From: DASQPA01 sp963757335
GTDB taxonomy: Bacteria; Acidobacteriota; Thermoanaerobaculia; Multivoradales; UBA5704
Assembly (NCBI GenBank): GCA_963757335.1
Contig: CAVWRJ010000010.1
Coordinates: 62,001 to 126,000, forward strand
Direction: 5' to 3'
Length of the DNA stretch: 64,000 bases
This document shows positions 56,850 to 64,000 of the stretch, in pieces. The position numbers and the translations under genes were made by a program. Position 1 is the stretch's first letter. Every line of letters starts with the position of its first letter. The notes under the pieces are model-generated. The model saw only the letters and a list, made by a program, of their open reading frames with translations. It was not told the origin of the DNA and made no database searches.

Positions 56850-57767
56850 CGGGGAGCCTTCACAGCGGTGGTGGATGCGGCGGTGGTGGATGCGGCGTCG
56901 AGGATCTGTCCCATCTGCCGGTAGAGCCGCGGCAGGCGGGGCCCGGGGACCACCACGTAGTCCCCGGCGAGGACGAAGACCTGCGCCCGGCTCGCCGCCT
57001 GGAGCTGAGGCAGACCCCGCCAGTCGGTCGTCAGCTGCCGGATGACCGCGGGGGATGGCTAATCCTCGCGGATCTCCAGGATCACGTCCAGCGCGCGGGT
57101 CAGCGCCTCTTCGAGCGCCACCTGAGGATAGGGCACCCGGGAGTCGGCAAAGGCGTTCACCGCCCCCAGGCGGGTAGGAGCTGATCGTCAAAGGCCCCCG
57201 GCCCGGCCACCAGGAGATCGGTCGGCCGCCGCCTGCCGTCCCACCGGGGACCACCCGGAGGGCGTTCCTTCCGGGGTCGGCCGGGGGGCGAGGCCCGGGG
57301 TGAAGCTGGGCGGCGAGGCGCCGGCCGGTCTCCGGCAGCCCGCAGCGGTCGGCGATCGCCGTCAAGCCGTGCTCGGCATCGGCCAGGCCCTCAGTGCGGA
57401 CGATGATCGAGGCGATCCCCATCCCTGAGGCTCTCGCCCAGGTCGCGCTCGCTGGGGAGGAGCACCGCGAGGTCGGGACGGAGAGCCACGATCCGTTCGA
57501 GATTGGGGTCGAACAGGCTCTGCAGGCGCGGCCGGGAGCGCGCCTCCGGGGGGAAATGCGAGAAGTCGACCACTCCGACCACGCGGGGGCCGAGACCGAG
57601 GGCGAAAAGAGTCTCGGTGAGGCTGGGGGCGAGGACGACGATACGCCGTGGCGTGTGGACCGCCACGGGCTGGGTCCGGCAACCCGCGCGAGCGGAGAGG
57701 AGGGCGAAAAAGAAGAGGACTGGAAGAAGCGCCCGGGCGGGCGCTCCAGAGGATCTCGACCGGCCAC
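56846..57767 (-). pseudogene. ABC importer substrate-binding protein (BtuF-like), heavily frameshifted
   Basis: A lipoprotein-like leader (LLPVLFFFALLSARAGC) is followed in one frame by RRIVVLAPSLTETLFALGLG and VVGVVDFSHFP, typical of class III binding proteins, then RPDLAVLLPSERDL. Further on the frame changes several times (IASIIVRTEGLAD, VALEEALTRALDVILEI, then FVLAGDYVVVPGPRLPRLYRQMGQIL) and one in-frame TAG interrupts it near 57060. At least four lesions. Order binding protein, ATPase, permease with overlapping ends shows a former operon. Confidence 0.72.
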
Positions 57768-57837
57768 CGCCGCGCGTTCGGCAGGACGGTGGCGAGGAGG
57801 CGGGGAGAGTCGTGACCTTGAGCTCCGGCGGGCCGCT

Positions 57838-58411
57838 CTACTGCGAGCTCGGCGGAGTCGGGGCTGCCGGAGCCGCCGATCCCGATCCGGCGGGGAAAGG
57901 CACCGGGATCGCCACCGGCGCAGGCCGCCGCCGCTCGCATTCGGGTTGATGAAGCCAGCCGGATCCCCTGCGTCTGCTCCGACGACACGCCCTGCTGGAT
58001 GGTGTAGGGCTTCTGCTGCTGGCTTTGCGAGAGTCCCTGGATCGCCTGGGTCAGGCGGTCGAGCGCCGCGGCACCCTTGTCGCCGTTGGGGTTCGGCTGG
58101 TCGTTGGGGGCGAACCCCGGAGAGATCGTGTTGTTCCGGATGGTCACGCCGAAGCCGCGGGTGGCGTTCTCCGCGGTGACGCTCTCGATCTCGTCCTTGC
58201 GCACGCCGACCCAGTTGCCCACTTCGGTCAAGAGCAGCACCATGCTCTTGTCCCAGCTCGCGTCCTGCGGCTGGTAGCGGGTGTCGATGACAGTGCCGGA
58301 CGAGAGCTTGACATGGTAGATGTCGGCGCCGGCCGGCAGCGCCAGGACGAGCAGCATGCCGAGGGCCAGGCCGAGCCGGGAAAGCGAGCGCAATATCGAG
58401 CGCAATAACAT
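57838..58411 (-). pseudogene. Exported hypothetical protein, frameshift near the C-terminus
   Basis: The protein begins MLLRSILRSLSRLGLAL with a clear signal peptide ending AGAD, then a beta-rich domain (YHVKLSSGTVIDTRYQPQ, LLTEVGNWVGVRKDEIESV). GGAGGT precedes the ATG at 58411. After SSEQTQGIRLA near 57960 the likely continuation changes frame (FINPNASGGG) and again (PAPVAIPVPFPAGSG) before a stop at 57838. It lies between the uracil-DNA glycosylase and the ABC importer genes on the same strand. Family not recognised. Confidence 0.65.
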
Positions 58412-58450
58412 CGAGACCTCCTGCGGCGAGGCCGCGGGGAAGAAGTCCAT

Positions 58451-59121
58451 CTATATTAGCACGGACTTCTGTGCCGGAGGAGCGAGGAGGTCCGCGAGCT
58501 GCCGGCGGAAGAAGCAGAACCCCCGTAGGCCGGGTGACGGAGGGCGGGCACTTCGACCCCGAGGAGGCCGAGGGCGGCCTGGGCGGTCCGGCCCACGGCG
58601 ATCACCCGCGCTCCGGGGCAGGCGGCGAGCATCTCCTCGAGGACATGGAGGTTGCCGGTCAGCAGCCGGCGTTCGGGGGTGCGGTTCGAGAGCGGCCCCT
58701 TGCCGGCGTAGGGGTGCCAGGGAAAGGCGTTCCAGAGGAGGACTCCGCGCGGGTCGCCGCCGAGGGCGCCCCAGACGACGCTGCCCGAGGGTTCGAGCCA
58801 CAGCCCCGGCCGGGTGCTCGTCGACTGGAAAGGGGGACCCGCCCAGGGGAGGCGCCGGCCGTCGTCGCCCGCGAGCTGCCGTTCGCTGGTGAAGGCGATC
58901 CCCGAGAACCGTCCGCCGCGAAATCCGAGCGCCTCGCCGAGCAGCACGATCCGCGGATGTCCCACCCGGTCGAGATACGCCTCCAGGTTCTGCCGCCGTC
59001 GCCGCGCCGCGCCCGGCCGATCGAGGGCAGGGTCGGAATCGCGGTACGGATTGACCACCGAGGCGGCCGCGCCGCGGGGACCAGGCATAAGTGAGCGAAG
59101 GAGGGGGGTGAAATGCGTCAT
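58451..59121 (-). pseudogene. Uracil-DNA-glycosylase-superfamily protein, frameshift at the C-terminus
   Basis: A protein of about 222 residues of the UDG fold. It shows a glycine/proline-rich motif 1 region (RIVLLGEALGFRGGRFSGIAF), an LLWNAFPWHP segment and the closing motif RHPAYGG. The last residues switch frame near 58520 to FRRQLADLLAPPAQKSVLI with a stop at 58451. It resembles family 4/5-like or unclassified UDG-domain proteins rather than Ung. ATG 59121 gives MTHFTPLL, typical spacing to the fold. One base change explains the break. Confidence 0.72.
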
Positions 59122-59177
59122 GCCGGAAAGAAGGCCGCGATCCGCACCCAAACTACCACGCGGCCGGGAGACTCGAC

Positions 59178-59927
59178 ATGCCGAAATGCCGCTTCAAGAC
59201 CTGCTGCCTGCTGTCCTGCCTGCTCTTCCCGCCGTTGACCGCCGCTCCAGGATCCGCTGCGACCGCCAGGGCCGCCAGAGCCGCCGCCCCTGCCGATCCC
59301 CTCCCCCCGGTCGCCGCCTGGTGCCGCTCCTATCCCGCCGCCGCCCGCCCTCTCCATGCCGCCCTGGACGAGGCGCTCTTAAGCATCGGGCAGGGCTGGG
59401 GACCGGACTCGCACGGTCTCGGCTACCCGCTCCATGAGGCGCTCCTGCCGCTGGCCGCTCTCCTCCCCGTTCCGGAGCCCGTCCTCGACCGCCGGCTTCG
59501 CCGGGCCCTCCTCTCCCTGGAGGGAGCGGCGGAAGCCTGCATGAAATCGATGCCGATGACCGCCCGGCTCCGCCTCGTCGAGGGGAGCCGGGCCCTCGCC
59601 GAGATCGAGGCGGGGCTCGCCGCCGTCTCCGCCGAGTGCGTCCCGGCCCGCCGGGGCGGGGGAGCGGCGCTCACCCTGATCGTCGGTGTCGAAGGGGACG
59701 GTCTGGCCCTCCCCGATACCCCCTTAGGCTCGCCCAGCCCGCGCGGCGGCGTCGCTGCCATGGCCCCCAACTCCGCTGCTGAGCCACGCGGGGCTGAGAA
59801 AGCTCGCTCCCGACGGGCTCCGCGGAGCCCGAAACCGCACCCGCCGGCGCCCGCCAAACCGCATCGCTCCGGCGCTCACCCGGCGGCCGGAAGAGGGCGG
59901 CAATGGCGAGGAGCGCCACCGGTGTGA
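59178..59927 (+). CDS. Exported hypothetical protein
   Basis: A protein starting with a Cys- and Leu-rich signal peptide (MPKCRFKTCCLLSCLLFPPL) and a helical body (LDEALLSIGQGWGPDSHGLGYP, LRRALLSLEGAAEACMKSMP, LVEGSRALAEIEAGLAAVSAECV). The last 80 residues are low-complexity and overlap the convergent membrane protein gene; a perfect 18-bp palindrome (CGGGCTCCGCGGAGCCCG, 59814-59831) lies there, so the true end may be nearer 59760 if a frameshift is present. Function unknown. Confidence 0.6.
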   Translation: MPKCRFKTCCLLSCLLFPPLTAAPGSAATARAARAAAPADPLPPVAAWCRSYPAAARPLHAALDEALLSIGQGWGPDSHGLGYPLHEALLPLAALLPVPEPVLDRRLRRALLSLEGAAEACMKSMPMTARLRLVEGSRALAEIEAGLAAVSAECVPARRGGGAALTLIVGVEGDGLALPDTPLGSPSPRGGVAAMAPNSAAEPRGAEKARSRRAPRSPKPHPPAPAKPHRSGAHPAAGRGRQWRGAPPV

Positions 59928-61350
59928 GCGGGCAGAGGATGCGGAAGAAGGAGCCCTGCAGGTGCTCGGCAGGCGGCAGGACGGTGACGAAATAGACCGC
60001 GACGTAGACGGAGAGGAGCGCCCCGACCAGTCCGGCGAGGACCGCCGCGGTGTCGTTTCGCGGCCGCCGCCGGGCCGCGGCGAGGAGGCAGAGGGTGCAG
60101 GCGAGGAAGAAGGCGATCCAGATCCCCAGCCAGTCGGGGGCGAGGAGGTCGAGGGCGGCGAGGCGCAGGAGCCCCCCGGCATGCGGCACCCGGATGGCCG
60201 CCCGCACCCACCAGCGGCCGGCGAAGAAGTCGACCCCGTGGGTGCGGGCGACGTTGGCCACCAGGCGGGACCCGGCGAGAGTCACCGCGGCCGGCAGGCC
60301 GAGGTCGAGCAGCCGCCGCGGGCGGTCCGGCAGGGCGGAGCGCCAGATCAGGAGGGCCGCGGCGGCGACGAGCGCGAGGGCGAGGAGCAGCCCCTCCTGC
60401 TTGATCCAGGGGAGAAAGCCGGCGGCGAGGCCGGCGAGCCGCAGCTGGGTTGCCGCGCGCTCGCTCTCAGCGGGGGCGATATTGGCGGCATTGGCGGCAT
60501 GGGCGGCCTCCCCGCTCGTTTCGGCGGTCTGGAGGGCGCCGAGGACGAGGACGAGGGCGGTGACCGTCCAGAGCCCCATCGGCAGATCGGCATGGCCGAC
60601 CCCGATCGTGTCCCAGAGGACCGGGGAGACGGCGAGCCAGGCGGCGAGGGCGTTGGCGATCCGCCGCGATCCGCTCGCCAGGAGGAGCCCGTGCCGGGTG
60701 ACGGCGACGAGCGCCAGGCCGAAGAGCGCATGGCAGACCTTGAAGGCGAGGTCGCCGGGGAGGGCCCCGAGGGCGAGCAGGCGCCAGGCGAACGGCAGTC
60801 CGAGAGGGTAGTGGGCCTCCGAGCCGTGGAAGATCCTGAGGTCCAAAAACCCGAGGTCGAGAGCCCCGTCGACGATCATCCGCCGGCTCTTCAACCCCCA
60901 GACCGCGAAGTGGTCCCAGGTCCACAGCGGGGCGAGCGCGAGCTTGACGAGGAAGAGCGCCAGGCCGGCGAGGACGAGGAGGCCGGCGAGCCCCGACCCA
61001 CGGTCGCCGGGAACCCCCTCCTCCAGCCAGAGGGAGGCCTGCCGGTGTTGCCGGTGTTGCCGGTGTTGCCGGCGCTGCCGGCGACCGCCGACGAGGAGGG
61101 TGCCGGCGAGGATCACCGCCAGGCCGGCGATGCCGCCCGGGGTGACCGGCGCCCCGAGCCGGGCGAGAGGAAAGCCGATCCCCACGAGAAGGGTGATCCC
61201 GAAGACCAGCGCCAGCCCCAGGCCGGCCGGCCGGAGCGCAGCGCGGCGGCCGGATTGCGACCCCAGCGGCCGGAGGAGGCTCCAGCCGACGAGGAGCGCC
61301 AGGGCCGCCCCAACCGCGAGGTCGAGAAAACTAGCCGCCGCCGGACCCAC
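59671..61350 (-). CDS. Polytopic membrane protein, GT-C-like
   Basis: A protein of up to 559 residues with 11 or more hydrophobic segments. Between the first helices is a loop WTWDHFAVWGLKSRRMI and then HGSEAHYPLGLPFAW, a periplasmic acidic/aromatic pattern like that of GT-C glycosyltransferases that use polyprenol-linked sugars (inference). Two short stretches (RQHRQHRQHRQ and AANAANIA) are coded by 9-bp tandem repeats. The GTG at 61350 has GAGGTGG upstream and overlaps the previous gene by 20 bp. The end after residue 500 overlaps the convergent gene and may be frameshifted. Confidence 0.7.
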   Translation of the reverse strand: MGPAAASFLDLAVGAALALLVGWSLLRPLGSQSGRRAALRPAGLGLALVFGITLLVGIGFPLARLGAPVTPGGIAGLAVILAGTLLVGGRRQRRQHRQHRQHRQASLWLEEGVPGDRGSGLAGLLVLAGLALFLVKLALAPLWTWDHFAVWGLKSRRMIVDGALDLGFLDLRIFHGSEAHYPLGLPFAWRLLALGALPGDLAFKVCHALFGLALVAVTRHGLLLASGSRRIANALAAWLAVSPVLWDTIGVGHADLPMGLWTVTALVLVLGALQTAETSGEAAHAANAANIAPAESERAATQLRLAGLAAGFLPWIKQEGLLLALALVAAAALLIWRSALPDRPRRLLDLGLPAAVTLAGSRLVANVARTHGVDFFAGRWWVRAAIRVPHAGGLLRLAALDLLAPDWLGIWIAFFLACTLCLLAAARRRPRNDTAAVLAGLVGALLSVYVAVYFVTVLPPAEHLQGSFFRILCPLTPVALLAIAALFRPPGERRSDAVWRAPAGAVSGSAEPVGSELSQPRVAQQRSWGPWQRRRRAGWASLRGYRGGPDRPLRHRRSG

Positions 61351-61750
61351 GCTCCACCTCCACCTCGCCCTGCCAGTCGATCCGGACGACCGTCGCCTGG
61401 GGCGGAAAGCCCCGTCTCGCCCCCCGCGGCCGGATCGCCGCAACCCGCTGGTCCACGAGGTAGTAGTTGGCCAGATATCGGAACCGCTCCACCGGCCCCA
61501 GGCTTCTGGGAATCTGCAGGCAGATCACCTCGTCCGGGCCGAGCCCCGCCGCCACTCGGGCGAACAGGGCCGGGAGGTCGGAGCGCGGATGCGCCCACTG
61601 CATCCAGGTCCGCTCCTCATGAGCATCCAGCCGCTGCGGATCGCTGGCCAGGCCGATTCCCCGGGCCACGCAGATCCCCGCCACCAGGGCGAGGAGCAGA
61701 GCGAGGAAGAGGCGTTCGATGACAGTAGACGACATAGAGCTGAGAGGCAT
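61331..61750 (-). CDS. Membrane-anchored small protein paired with the GT-C-like gene
   Basis: A 139-residue protein with one N-terminal transmembrane segment (RLFLALLLALVAGICVARGIGLA) and a soluble part (TWMQWAHPRSDLPALFARVAAGLGPDEVICLQIP, FRYLANYYLVDQRVAAIRPRG). It precedes the GT-C-like gene with a 20-bp overlap, so the two are translated together. Similar soluble domains are found beside polytopic glycan-assembly proteins. ATG 61735 is an alternative start. Confidence 0.65.
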   Translation of the reverse strand: MPLSSMSSTVIERLFLALLLALVAGICVARGIGLASDPQRLDAHEERTWMQWAHPRSDLPALFARVAAGLGPDEVICLQIPRSLGPVERFRYLANYYLVDQRVAAIRPRGARRGFPPQATVVRIDWQGEVEVERGSGGG

Positions 61751-61884
61751 ACGCCGGCGGGAGGCAATTCGTTTGCGAACGGGCTGCAATCGCGCTGCCG
61801 CGTCCGCGGGCTGGAACGTTGGAGGACTTCGTCGCTCGTCTGGCCTCGGGCTGTACAATGGTCTTCCCGCGGGATCGGAGCCCC

Positions 61885-62745
61885 ATGCGAAGCCAGGATG
61901 AGAAGCACCTGCCCCAGGCCCTCGGGCGAGGAAACCGCTCGCCGGCTCCTCATGTCCGCAAGGCCCTAACCGCGGCCGCGCAGCCGAAGATGCCGGGCTC
62001 CCTGCCCAGCCCCGTCGCGCCGGCCCGCCACGTCCAGGCGGCATTGAAGCCAAGCGTACAGGCCCGGCCGAGCCCTCCAGCGCAGGGCGCGAGCGCGCTC
62101 GCGCCTCACGTCCGGGCCGCGACTCGCGGCCCAGTGGCGGCTTCCTCGCCTAGCTTCAAGTTTACCGTCCTCCAACAACGACCCGCTCCCCAGGGGGCTC
62201 GAACCGCTCCCGTCGTACAGCGGATGGAAGCCTCCACCTCCTCGTCGAGGTCGGTGCTCAAGCCTGGCGAGGTACTCTTGCGGTTTCAAGGCACCGGAGG
62301 AGAGATCCTGACGATCGCGGACAGTGGCTCCCGCTACGATGCCATGGTCAACGGGAAATCGGTGGGATACCTGACCTACAAGGAAGAGACGGAAGAGGGG
62401 AAGCGGCGCATGCGGTTCGGCTACATCCACATCACCAACCCGGCGTTCAAAGGCAAGAAGCTGAGCGCGCTGCTGGTCGCGGTCCTCGCCCTCGAAGCCC
62501 TGAATCGAGGCATCCTGATCCTCTGCGTCGGCCATCCGGACCCCACTCTGAAGGCCTATTGGGAAGCGATGGGCTTCGATTTTCGCGGTGAGCAGCAACG
62601 GCAGTATCGGGCTCGTCAGGATCTCTATAGGGACCAAGACATCGGGTCCGTTGATGACGTGACCGTCACCGAGGCCGAAGGCCCAGTCACGACCGCCCTG
62701 CGCTGGGCTCAACAGAGCTATAGAGCCTACTGGCAGCCTCTGTAG
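61885..62745 (+). CDS. GNAT-fold protein with DUF4157-type processed leader
   Basis: A 286-residue protein. Residues 1-110 are a low-complexity leader with three variants of PHVRxA or RHVQAA followed by Q-P-K (APHVRKALTAAAQPKMP, ARHVQAALKPSVQ, APHVRAATRG) and end with VVQRM. I know this leader style from proteins encoded near DUF4157 and extracellular contractile injection genes. Residues 120-286 resemble an N-acetyltransferase: GYIHITNPAFKGKKLSALLVAVLALEALNRG then YWEAMGFDF. TACAAT upstream (61854-61859) is a likely -10. Confidence 0.72.
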   Translation: MRSQDEKHLPQALGRGNRSPAPHVRKALTAAAQPKMPGSLPSPVAPARHVQAALKPSVQARPSPPAQGASALAPHVRAATRGPVAASSPSFKFTVLQQRPAPQGARTAPVVQRMEASTSSSRSVLKPGEVLLRFQGTGGEILTIADSGSRYDAMVNGKSVGYLTYKEETEEGKRRMRFGYIHITNPAFKGKKLSALLVAVLALEALNRGILILCVGHPDPTLKAYWEAMGFDFRGEQQRQYRARQDLYRDQDIGSVDDVTVTEAEGPVTTALRWAQQSYRAYWQPL

Positions 62746-62785
62746 GGAAGTTCGGCGGAATCAGAATCCAGGCCCGATCTCCCCA

Positions 62786-62816
62786 GATATCTCTCAGCCC
62801 AGAGGAATGATATCTT
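62786..62816 (+). promoter_or_regulatory. Promoter and repeated half-sites before vapBC
   Basis: TGaTATCTT at 62808-62816 is an extended -10. GATATCT occurs at 62786-62792 and again at 62809-62815, about two helical turns apart, the second overlapping the -10. This looks like an autoregulatory operator of a VapB-type antitoxin. Confidence 0.55.
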
Positions 62817-62835
62817 CCGAGCTGGAGGCAAGCCC

Positions 62836-63051
62836 ATGAGCGTTCGGAAGACCAGCGTCGGGATTGACGAGGAACTGCTCACCGCCGTCCAGCGGGTGCT
62901 CTCGACGGCGACGATCAAAGACACCATCGAGGAGGCCTTCCGCGAAGTACTGCGAGCAGAGGCGCGGCGCGAAGAGGTGGCGGCTCTGACCACCATGCGC
63001 GATATGGACTTGGCAGACCCGGCTGTCATGTCCAGAGCCTGGCGGTCTTGA
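62836..63051 (+). CDS. vapB: VapB-type ribbon-helix-helix antitoxin
   Basis: A 71-residue protein: RKTSVGIDEELLTAVQRVLST followed by IKDTIEEAFREVLRAEARREEVAAL, the beta-strand and two helices of an RHH domain of the VapB (type II) group, then a linker to the toxin-binding tail RDMDLADPAVMSRAWRS. GGAGG precedes the ATG. The stop codon overlaps the TTG start of vapC (TTGA). Confidence 0.9.
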   Translation: MSVRKTSVGIDEELLTAVQRVLSTATIKDTIEEAFREVLRAEARREEVAALTTMRDMDLADPAVMSRAWRS

Positions 63052-63461
63052 AGGCACGCTATCTTATCGACAAGAGCGCTCTGGCCAGAATGCAGCTCGC
63101 AGCGGTTCGCGACCGGCTCGGGCCCATCATCGAGGCGGGAGAGGCGGCGACTTGCGCCGTCATCGACCTGGAGGTGCTGTTCAGCGCCCGCAATCGCGAG
63201 GAGCACGACCGGATCCGGCAGCGCAGAGCTCTCGCCTACCACTCCGTCCCCATCACCGAGAAGGTTCTGGAACGCGCTATCGACATTCAAGCCGAGTTGG
63301 CCCGGAGCGGCCAGCACCGCGTTCCCATCCCCGACCTCATCATCGCGGCGGCCGCCGAAGCGGCGGGCCTGACGCTACTGCACTACGACCACGACTTCGA
63401 CAGGATCGCCGACGTCACCCAGCAGCCGGCGGAGTGGGTCGTCCAGCGCGGGAGCGTGTAA
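63048..63461 (+). CDS. vapC: VapC-type PIN ribonuclease toxin
   Basis: A 137-residue PIN-domain protein. Acidic ligands are at the expected places: the first Asp in RYLIDKSALARMQ, Glu in VIDLEVLFSARN, Asp in RVPIPDLIIAAAAEAAG and Asp in LHYDHDFDRIADV. It should cleave tRNA or rRNA and is neutralised by the upstream RHH protein. The start is TTG at 63048, overlapping the antitoxin stop. The pair is complete and in frame. Confidence 0.92.
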   Translation: MKARYLIDKSALARMQLAAVRDRLGPIIEAGEAATCAVIDLEVLFSARNREEHDRIRQRRALAYHSVPITEKVLERAIDIQAELARSGQHRVPIPDLIIAAAAEAAGLTLLHYDHDFDRIADVTQQPAEWVVQRGSV

Positions 63462-63585
63462 AGAGAACGCACCCGTTTGAGGGAGCGCCCGGAACAGCCC
63501 GGTCCCGCGGCAGGAAATCTGCCGAGCCAGAAGTCCTGATCCCCACCCTATTTCCTCGACGCAGGTTCCTACGGTTTGCCGACCC

Positions 63586-63908
63586 CGTGTCTCAGACTCT
63601 GCGCCCCCGTACTCTGAGTCTGAGCCCCCGTACTCTGAGTCTGAGCCCCTGTGTCTCTGAGTCTGAGTCCCGGTGTCTCTGAGTCTGAGTCCCTGTGTCT
63701 CTGAGTCTGAGCCCCGGTGTCTCTGAGTCTGAGCCCCGGTGTCTCTGGCCTGGAGACCCGTATCTCGAACCTTGCGCCCCGAATCTCCGAGTCGGAGTCC
63801 CCGTATCTCGGGTCTGGAGACCCGTACCCCTGACTTTGAGACGCCTCGCTCACGCTTGGAGAGCCGTATCTCGGATCTGGATCTACCTGCTCATGGCTTG
63901 GAGCGCTG
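63586..63908. repeat. 21/22-bp tandem array E (about fifteen units)
   Basis: Units begin near 63586. Four central units (63650-63737) are nearly identical 22-mers with the core TCTCTGAGTCTGAG; two of 21 bp (63608-63649) precede them, and diverged units of 20-22 bp continue to 63908. Unit length is not kept at a multiple of three, so reading frames are not preserved. The remaining 63462-63585 and 63909-64000 contain no gene that I can support. Confidence 0.88.
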
Positions 63909-64000
63909 TGGCGGGGAACTCGGTCGCGCGGCGGCTCGCCGTTTTCCGGTCTGCAATGAACCATGAGCGACTCCCCCAAGATCGAGCAGATCGCCTAGAC

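Noticed and set aside
57768..57900. Cobalamin riboswitch upstream of the ABC importer
   Set aside because: No B12-box-like sequence is seen, so the substrate (corrinoid, heme or siderophore) is left open.
59814..59831. Terminator at a perfect 18-bp palindrome
   Set aside because: The palindrome has no T tract and lies inside the overlapping ends of two convergent frames, so it was noted only under the gene at 59178.
63963..63998. Start of a gene at the right edge (MSDSPKIEQIA)
   Set aside because: The frame closes with TAG after 11 codons inside the window; no ribosome-binding site. It could be the start of a frameshifted gene but cannot be judged.

Overview
The window is a high-GC bacterial chromosome segment with dense, mostly 3'-G/C codon use. 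Several features suggest an uncultured Acidobacteriota lineage (inference; no 16S rRNA gene is present): diderm markers (outer-membrane beta-barrels, Tat/Sec exported enzymes), a pseudokinase of the Ser/Thr family, EXORDIUM-like and BNR-repeat secreted proteins with C-terminal modules I associate with Thermoanaerobaculia-like genomes, and a fused-looking style of Pro/Ala-rich linkers.

Layout. 0-17 kb is conserved housekeeping: PLP aminotransferase, DUF971, mobA, cyclophilin, aldo/keto reductase, cold-shock protein, tRNA-Leu(GAG), the glycolytic operon gap-pgk-tpiA-secG (minus strand), tsaD, an lrp/eamA pair, lepA, an M50 protease and a LOG-family protein. 17-20.6 kb holds an S9 (glutamyl-endopeptidase-like) peptidase and a FabG-like SDR, both broken by single-base frameshifts. 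20.6-26 kb is an accessory island: two facing arrays of 21-bp repeats, an ISXO2/IS1595-type transposase remnant, an AT-richer membrane protein with an RHH regulator, a PIN-domain toxin pair and an orphan HicB. 26-47.8 kb carries PhzF, an MBL hydrolase, a porin/Met-His membrane protein/FMN-binding-like operon, an MsbA-like ABC exporter, a BNR-repeat protein, a Tat-exported amine oxidase, an EXORDIUM-like protein, a 929-residue pseudokinase, a GH enzyme, a Fic protein under a palindromic operator, and a K+-independent-type H+-pyrophosphatase.

47.8-52 kb is a second accessory island: a decayed hppA fragment, an AAA+ ATPase whose subtilase (S8) partner has lost its catalytic domain, a HEPN/MNT pair with a truncated HEPN, and two more 21-bp repeat arrays. 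52-59 kb contains rrf2-fluC-DUF190, HAD, FAH, and a corrinoid/siderophore-type ABC importer plus a uracil-DNA glycosylase, most with frameshifts. 59-64 kb has membrane proteins, a GNAT protein with a DUF4157-type leader ending in VVQRM, a vapBC pair and a last repeat array (21-22 bp).

The most unusual signals are non-genic: (i) five intergenic arrays of degenerate 21-bp (two helical turns) repeats, each with its own unit family and all beside broken or mobile/toxin genes; (ii) two 90-91 bp hairpin elements with an identical 29-bp core but different, mutually compensating terminal arms, one of them lying inside the 5' end of a permease gene; (iii) recurrent extended -10 promoters (TGnTAnnnT), several placed so that the transcript would be leaderless. 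Single-base frameshifts cluster in two stretches and may partly be assembly errors, which should be settled before calling those genes dead.
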